Positions 7,323-9,539 of a stretch of 9,539 bases of DNA are shown one piece after another. The notes beneath the pieces were generated by a model. It was not told the DNA's origin and ran no database searches. It saw only the letters and a program-made list of their open reading frames with translations. Positions within the stretch are counted from its first letter, which is position 1. Every line of letters starts with the position of its first letter. A program made the position numbers and the translations under genes. The stretch comes from Verrucomicrobiota bacterium (lineage in GTDB: Bacteria > Verrucomicrobiota > Kiritimatiellia > CAIQIC01 > Lenti-01): positions 1 to 9,539 of the forward strand of contig DMJA01000234.1 in assembly GCA_003451935.1 (NCBI GenBank), read 5' to 3'.

Positions 7323-7352
7323 TTGACTTGCCCCGTCCGGGGGGGCTAAAAG
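7323..7352 (+). promoter_or_regulatory. Candidate sigma-70-type promoter for the SDR gene
   Basis: The sequence TTGACT (7323-7328, five of six to TTGACA) is followed after 18 bases by TAAAAG (7347-7352, four of six to TATAAT). It lies in the 130-base gap between the GT9 and SDR genes, the longest gap between + strand genes in the window. The spacer holds a 12-base inverted repeat, CCCCG-TC-CGGGG (7331-7342), that could be an operator or chance in GC-rich DNA. The expected start near 7359 leaves a leader of about 25 bases containing AGGAG at 7372-7376. The rest of the gap (7254-7322) shows nothing I can name. Confidence 0.5.
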
Positions 7353-7383
7353 AAACAGGAATTCCACGAACAGGAGCGGGACG

Positions 7384-8439
7384 ATGAACGGGTTGCTTTC
7401 AGGCAAGGTGCTGGTGACGGGCGGGAGCGGTTTTCTGGGGATCAATTTGATCCGGCATCTGCTCGCCAAGGGCGCGGCGGACATCCGGTCGCTGGATCTT
7501 GGGGAATTCGATTATCCCGAGAAGGACCGCGTAGAGGCGGTCCAGGGCGACATCCGCGATGCGGCGGCGGTGGCGAAGGCGATGACCGGCGTGAAATACG
7601 TTGTCCACACGGCGGCGGCCCTGCCCCTCTATTCGGCGGAGGACATCCACACCACGGACGTGGTGGGGACGCGCGTCCTGCTGGAGGCTGCCCGCAAGGC
7701 GGGCGTGGAGCGGTTCGTGATGATTTCCAGCACGGCGGTTTATGGCATCCCGGACCACCATCCGCTGCTGGAGACCGACGAGATGATCGGGGTGGGGCCC
7801 TACGGGCGCGCCAAAATCGAGGCGGAAGCGGAATGCCTGAAGGCGCGGGCCGCGGGATTGTGCGTGCCGATCCTCCGCCCCAAGTCGTTCATCGGCCCGG
7901 AGCGGCTGGGGGTGTTCGCGATGCTGTATGACTGGGCCTACACGGGGCATGGCTTCCCAATGATCGGCAACGGCAGGAACCGCTACCAGCTGCTGGACGT
8001 GGAGGACCTGTGCGAAGCGATCTGGCTGACGATGACGCTGGACGCGGCAAAGGTGAACGACACGTTCAACATCGGCGCGAAGGAATACACCACGATGGGC
8101 GAGGACTATCAGGCGGTGCTGGACGATGCGGGCCACGGCAAGAAGATCCGCGGGTTCCCGGCGGCGCCGATGATCTGGACGTTGCGCTTTCTGGAAATGT
8201 TGAAGCTCTCGCCGCTGTACAAATGGGTCTATGAAACCGCCAGCAAGGACTCGTTCGTGGGCATCGGGAAGGCGGAAAAGGTGCTGGGCTTCACGCCCAA
8301 GTACTCGAACAAAGAGGCCCTGGTGCGGAACTACCGCTGGTACGTGGCGCACGTGGACCAGTTCAAGAACGCGAGCGGGGTTTCGCACCGCGTGCCGTGG
8401 AAGCAGGGCATCCTCTCGCTGGCCAAGCACTTCTTCTAG
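7384..8439 (+). CDS. NAD(P)-dependent epimerase/dehydratase family protein (extended SDR)
   Basis: This is a 351-residue extended short-chain dehydrogenase/reductase. The nucleotide-binding motif is TGGSGFLG (12-19). Asp38 at the end of strand 2 suggests preference for NAD. GDIRD (55-59), HTAAA (75-79), the serine of SSTAVYG (115-121) and Tyr140-x3-Lys144 (YGRAK) complete the catalytic set, and RPKSFIGP (165-172) is the usual substrate-domain strand. The C-terminal region with MIWTLRFLEMLKLSPLY (263-279) resembles the hydrophobic segment of 3-beta-hydroxysteroid dehydrogenase-like and hopanoid-associated members, so a lipid or sugar-nucleotide substrate are both possible. No specific reaction is supported. 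AGGAG (7372-7376) lies 7 bases before the ATG. The two-base gap to the next gene suggests co-transcription. Confidence 0.9.
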   Translation: MNGLLSGKVLVTGGSGFLGINLIRHLLAKGAADIRSLDLGEFDYPEKDRVEAVQGDIRDAAAVAKAMTGVKYVVHTAAALPLYSAEDIHTTDVVGTRVLLEAARKAGVERFVMISSTAVYGIPDHHPLLETDEMIGVGPYGRAKIEAEAECLKARAAGLCVPILRPKSFIGPERLGVFAMLYDWAYTGHGFPMIGNGRNRYQLLDVEDLCEAIWLTMTLDAAKVNDTFNIGAKEYTTMGEDYQAVLDDAGHGKKIRGFPAAPMIWTLRFLEMLKLSPLYKWVYETASKDSFVGIGKAEKVLGFTPKYSNKEALVRNYRWYVAHVDQFKNASGVSHRVPWKQGILSLAKHFF

Positions 8440-8441
8440 GC

Positions 8442-8852
8442 ATGAAGGGCCGGGAGCCAGGCAAGGTCGAGTTGCGCTGTCCCGCTTGCGGCCGCGATTC
8501 GTGGCTGTTGCGCAAGCCAACCTACGAGGGGTTCACCAAAACAGGGGAAGCGCTGACCTGCGCGCTGTGCGGACACGAATTCGCGTCGGAGGCGGAAATT
8601 CCGTTCAAGGACAGCCGCAAGCCGCAGGTGTTTTCGGAAGACGACCGGCCGCGGCCCGTGAAGGTGTTCCGCGAGGACGAGAAGGGGCGGATGTGCCGCT
8701 ATTGCGCGGAATACGTGGTGAATCCGTTTTTGCAGCGCTGCGGGCTGCACCACTGCGAGGTGCAGGCGACGGATACCTGTCCGCATTTCAAGCCCAAGCC
8801 GCCGCCGAAGGAAAACGCGGGAACCGGGGAGCCGAATCCGTTCCGCCTGTAG
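8442..8852 (+). CDS. Uncharacterised protein with two cysteine clusters (zinc-ribbon-like)
   Basis: I do not recognise a named family. The 136-residue protein has two probable metal sites. The N-terminal one is CPAC (13-16) and CALC (40-43), spaced like a zinc ribbon, with LRCPACGRDSW and LTCALCGHEF contexts. The C-terminal one is CRYC (85-88), Cys100, His103/His104, Cys105 and Cys113, within a conserved-looking stretch ending TCPHF. Between them is a charged linker (about 52-80), and the tail is proline-rich (FKPKPPPKEN). No signal peptide or helix is seen. The ATG lies two bases after the SDR stop with only a weak TAGG upstream, so translation may depend on coupling. A GTG in frame at 8397 is possible but lies wholly inside the SDR gene. 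A role in nucleic-acid or protein binding is a guess. Confidence 0.8.
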   Translation: MKGREPGKVELRCPACGRDSWLLRKPTYEGFTKTGEALTCALCGHEFASEAEIPFKDSRKPQVFSEDDRPRPVKVFREDEKGRMCRYCAEYVVNPFLQRCGLHHCEVQATDTCPHFKPKPPPKENAGTGEPNPFRL

Positions 8853-8856
8853 GACG

Positions 8857-8896
8857 TTTTCCATGGCGTGGAAAATATGTTTCCACGGTGTGGAAA
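8857..8896. repeat. Tandem pair of TTTCCA/TGGAAA palindromes
   Basis: Two copies of the 17-base pattern TTTCCAYGGYGTGGAAA lie at 8858-8874 and 8880-8896, separated by ATATG, with centres exactly 22 bases apart (two helical turns). Copy 1 has arms TTTTCCA/TGGAAAA around TGGCG. Copy 2 has arms TTTCCAC/GTGGAAA around GGT. They sit five bases after the zinc-ribbon stop, in the convergent gap. Neither copy carries a T-tract on the + strand typical of an intrinsic terminator. They may be protein-binding sites or a dispersed intergenic repeat. No other copy of the full pattern is seen in this window. Confidence 0.8.
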
Positions 8897-8927
8897 AAAC
8901 GGCGCCGGCCACTCAACCCGCGGCCGG
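8894..8927 (-). terminator. Probable rho-independent terminator of the minus-strand module
   Basis: Read on the minus strand, CCGGCC (8927-8922), an 11-base loop and GGCCGG (8910-8905) form an all-GC stem. It is followed after five bases by six T (8899-8894). It begins 11 bases after the lipoprotein stop. The five-base gap before the T-run and the large loop make it imperfect. The T-run is shared with the right arm of the second palindrome. Confidence 0.5.
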
Positions 8928-8938
8928 AAGAAGGGGAA

Positions 8939-9106
8939 TCAGTAGCCGCCGCCGGCGGCGCCGAAGGGCAGGGTGGGGCCGCTCTCCCACGGCTGGCTCA
9001 TGTTCCAAGGCAGATCGGATTCGGCGCCTGTGGAAGCGCAACCCGCACCGGCGAGGGTGATCCCCGCGACGGCGAGGAGGGAAAGCCAACGGCAAAACCG
9101 GATCAC
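8939..9106 (-). CDS. Small predicted lipoprotein (55 aa)
   Basis: A GTG at 9106 that overlaps the preceding stop as GTGA gives 55 residues. The N-terminus VIRFCRWLSLLAVAGITLAGAGC is a basic n-region, a hydrophobic core and a cysteine at position 23 preceded by LAGAG. This is a lipobox-like site, although -3 is Gly and not Leu, so cleavage by signal peptidase II is probable but not certain. The mature part is only about 33 residues (SDLPWNMSQPWESGPTLPFG then a Gly-rich end). It is rich in Trp and Pro with no recognisable domain. The longer open frame to 9178 would add 24 residues lacking signal-peptide character and lying inside the upstream gene, so the GTG is preferred. It is the last gene of a three-gene minus-strand set. 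Function is unknown. Confidence 0.75.
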   Translation of the reverse strand: MIRFCRWLSLLAVAGITLAGAGCASTGAESDLPWNMSQPWESGPTLPFGAAGGGY

Positions 9107-9225
9107 GGCCAGATGGACGGAAGCGCGGAGTAGTGGCTGATTTCGGCGATCTGGAGCCCGACCACCGCCAACAGGCAAATCAGGGCCACCAGCATCATGG
9201 CGGAGAGTCCGTTAGAAGAGAACAT
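9103..9225 (-). CDS. Small single-helix membrane protein (40 aa)
   Basis: The ATG at 9225 to TGA at 9103 encodes 40 residues: MFSSNGLSAM, then a hydrophobic run MLVALICLLAVVGLQIAE (11-28) that should form one transmembrane helix, then a short polar tail with HYSALPSIWP. The case for a real gene is the AAGGAGG Shine-Dalgarno with six-base spacing, the 14-base overlap with the gene before it and the GTGA overlap with the lipoprotein after it. No family is recognised. It could be an anchor or small subunit for the neighbouring coiled-coil and lipoprotein partners, which is inference from position only. Confidence 0.7.
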   Translation of the reverse strand: MFSSNGLSAMMLVALICLLAVVGLQIAEISHYSALPSIWP

Positions 9226-9539
9226 TGTCGCCCTCCTTCACGGTTTCCTTCTGGAATTCCGGAAGGACCTCGGCGATGGTCACGTCATCCCGGACGGCGC
9301 TGAGGCGGATCTTGCCGATCATGTTGTCGTCGCGGTGGACAATCATTTCGGCGGTGGGCTGGGCGCCTTGGTTCGAGCCGATGTCGATCACGACGAAATT
9401 CCAGTCGGCGTTGGCATAGACGATCTTGGCCTTGGTGCCGAGCGGCATGGTGACGGTGGAGGGATTCAGTTCGCCTTCGCACTTCTTGAGCTGGGCGTCG
9501 AGGCTGTTCCGTTCCTCTTCGACCTGGGCGAGGTTGTCC
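9212..9539 (-). CDS. Coiled-coil protein with C-terminal beta domain (5' end outside window)
   Basis: The frame is open to the window edge (first full codon at 9538) and ends with TAA at 9212, giving the last 108 residues. The first 24 (DNLAQVEEERNSLDAQLKKCEGEL) have coiled-coil character. After a short NPSTVTMP linker comes a beta-rich domain with IVYANADWNFVVIDIGSNQG (39-58), IVHRDDNMIGKIRLSAVRDD (66-85) and a C-terminal KEGDNVLF (101-108). This pattern of a small barrel ending in 'GD-V' recurs in coiled-coil proteins of bacterial envelopes, as I recall it, but I cannot name the family. The ATG at 9448 is internal and not the start. It overlaps the 40-residue gene by 14 bases. Any signal peptide would lie outside the window. 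Confidence 0.8.
   Translation of the reverse strand, partial: DNLAQVEEERNSLDAQLKKCEGELNPSTVTMPLGTKAKIVYANADWNFVVIDIGSNQGAQPTAEMIVHRDDNMIGKIRLSAVRDDVTIAEVLPEFQKETVKEGDNVLF
9232..9238 (-). promoter_or_regulatory. Strong Shine-Dalgarno site for the 40-aa protein
   Basis: On the minus strand AAGGAGG (9238-9232) lies six bases before the ATG at 9225. It is a near-perfect anti-16S match embedded in the coding sequence of the upstream gene (codons for KEGD near its end). It decides the start of the 40-residue gene and shows that this tiny gene is actively initiated and is not a chance frame. Confidence 0.75.

Noticed and set aside
8397..8441. Upstream GTG start for the zinc-ribbon protein
   Set aside because: It would overlap the SDR gene by 43 bases and adds residues without cysteine-cluster context. 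The ATG two bases after the SDR stop is more economical, though not proven.
7399..8520. Antisense frame of 373 codons opposite the SDR gene
   Set aside because: The + strand SDR has all catalytic motifs, while the antisense product is His/Arg-rich and without recognisable motifs.
8857..8896. CRISPR array or a pair of + strand terminators
   Set aside because: There are only two 17-base copies with a 5-base spacer, which is unlike CRISPR, and no T-tract follows either hairpin on the + strand.
9225..9419. + strand frame of 64 codons opposite the coiled-coil gene
   Set aside because: It is antisense to a frame with clear coiled-coil and beta-domain character and has no ribosome binding site.

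Overview
The window is about 9.5 kb of GC-rich bacterial chromosome (roughly 63-65% GC by eye). It is densely packed with housekeeping and cofactor genes, nearly all on the + strand, and ends in a convergent junction with a set of very small minus-strand genes. No tRNA, rRNA, CRISPR array, transposase or phage gene is visible. The gene mix suggests a Gram-negative bacterium (GT9 heptosyltransferase-like enzyme, small lipoprotein). A GC-rich member of the PVC group (Verrucomicrobiota, Kiritimatiellota or Lentisphaerota) is my best guess. It rests on the style of the small lipoprotein, the zinc-ribbon protein and the tandem TTCCA/TGGAA palindromes, so it is an inference and not a demonstrated assignment.

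Region 1 (1-4478, +): the 3' part of uvrB (nucleotide excision repair), then nadC (NAD synthesis), a SLOG/cpYpsA-family nucleotide-binding protein, a biotin-protein ligase and a type III pantothenate kinase (CoA synthesis). Every junction here is a 4-base ATGA or GTGA stop/start overlap, so the five genes are probably co-transcribed and translationally coupled. Apart from uvrB, the theme is cofactor supply (NAD, biotinylation, CoA).

Region 2 (4479-7253, +): after a 45-base gap holding a promoter-like sequence almost touching the start codon come a hotdog-fold thioesterase, a 5-formyltetrahydrofolate cyclo-ligase, a YmdB-type metallophosphoesterase and a GT9 glycosyltransferase. These are again joined by 4-base or 1-base overlaps.

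Region 3 (7254-8852, +): a 130-base gap with a second promoter candidate, an extended SDR (NAD-dependent epimerase/dehydratase family), and 2 bases later a 136-residue protein with two cysteine clusters.

Region 4 (8853-9539): a convergent intergenic stretch of 86 bases with two near-identical 17-base palindromes at a 22-base period and a probable minus-strand terminator. Beyond it three minus-strand genes read leftward: the C-terminal part of a coiled-coil plus beta-rich protein (5' end outside the window), a 40-residue single-helix protein with a strong Shine-Dalgarno sequence, and a 55-residue predicted lipoprotein starting at a GTG. The small-gene module and the palindrome pair are the least explained parts of the window. 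Three conserved-family enzymes (biotin ligase, CoaX, YmdB) also carry unusual changes at functional positions.
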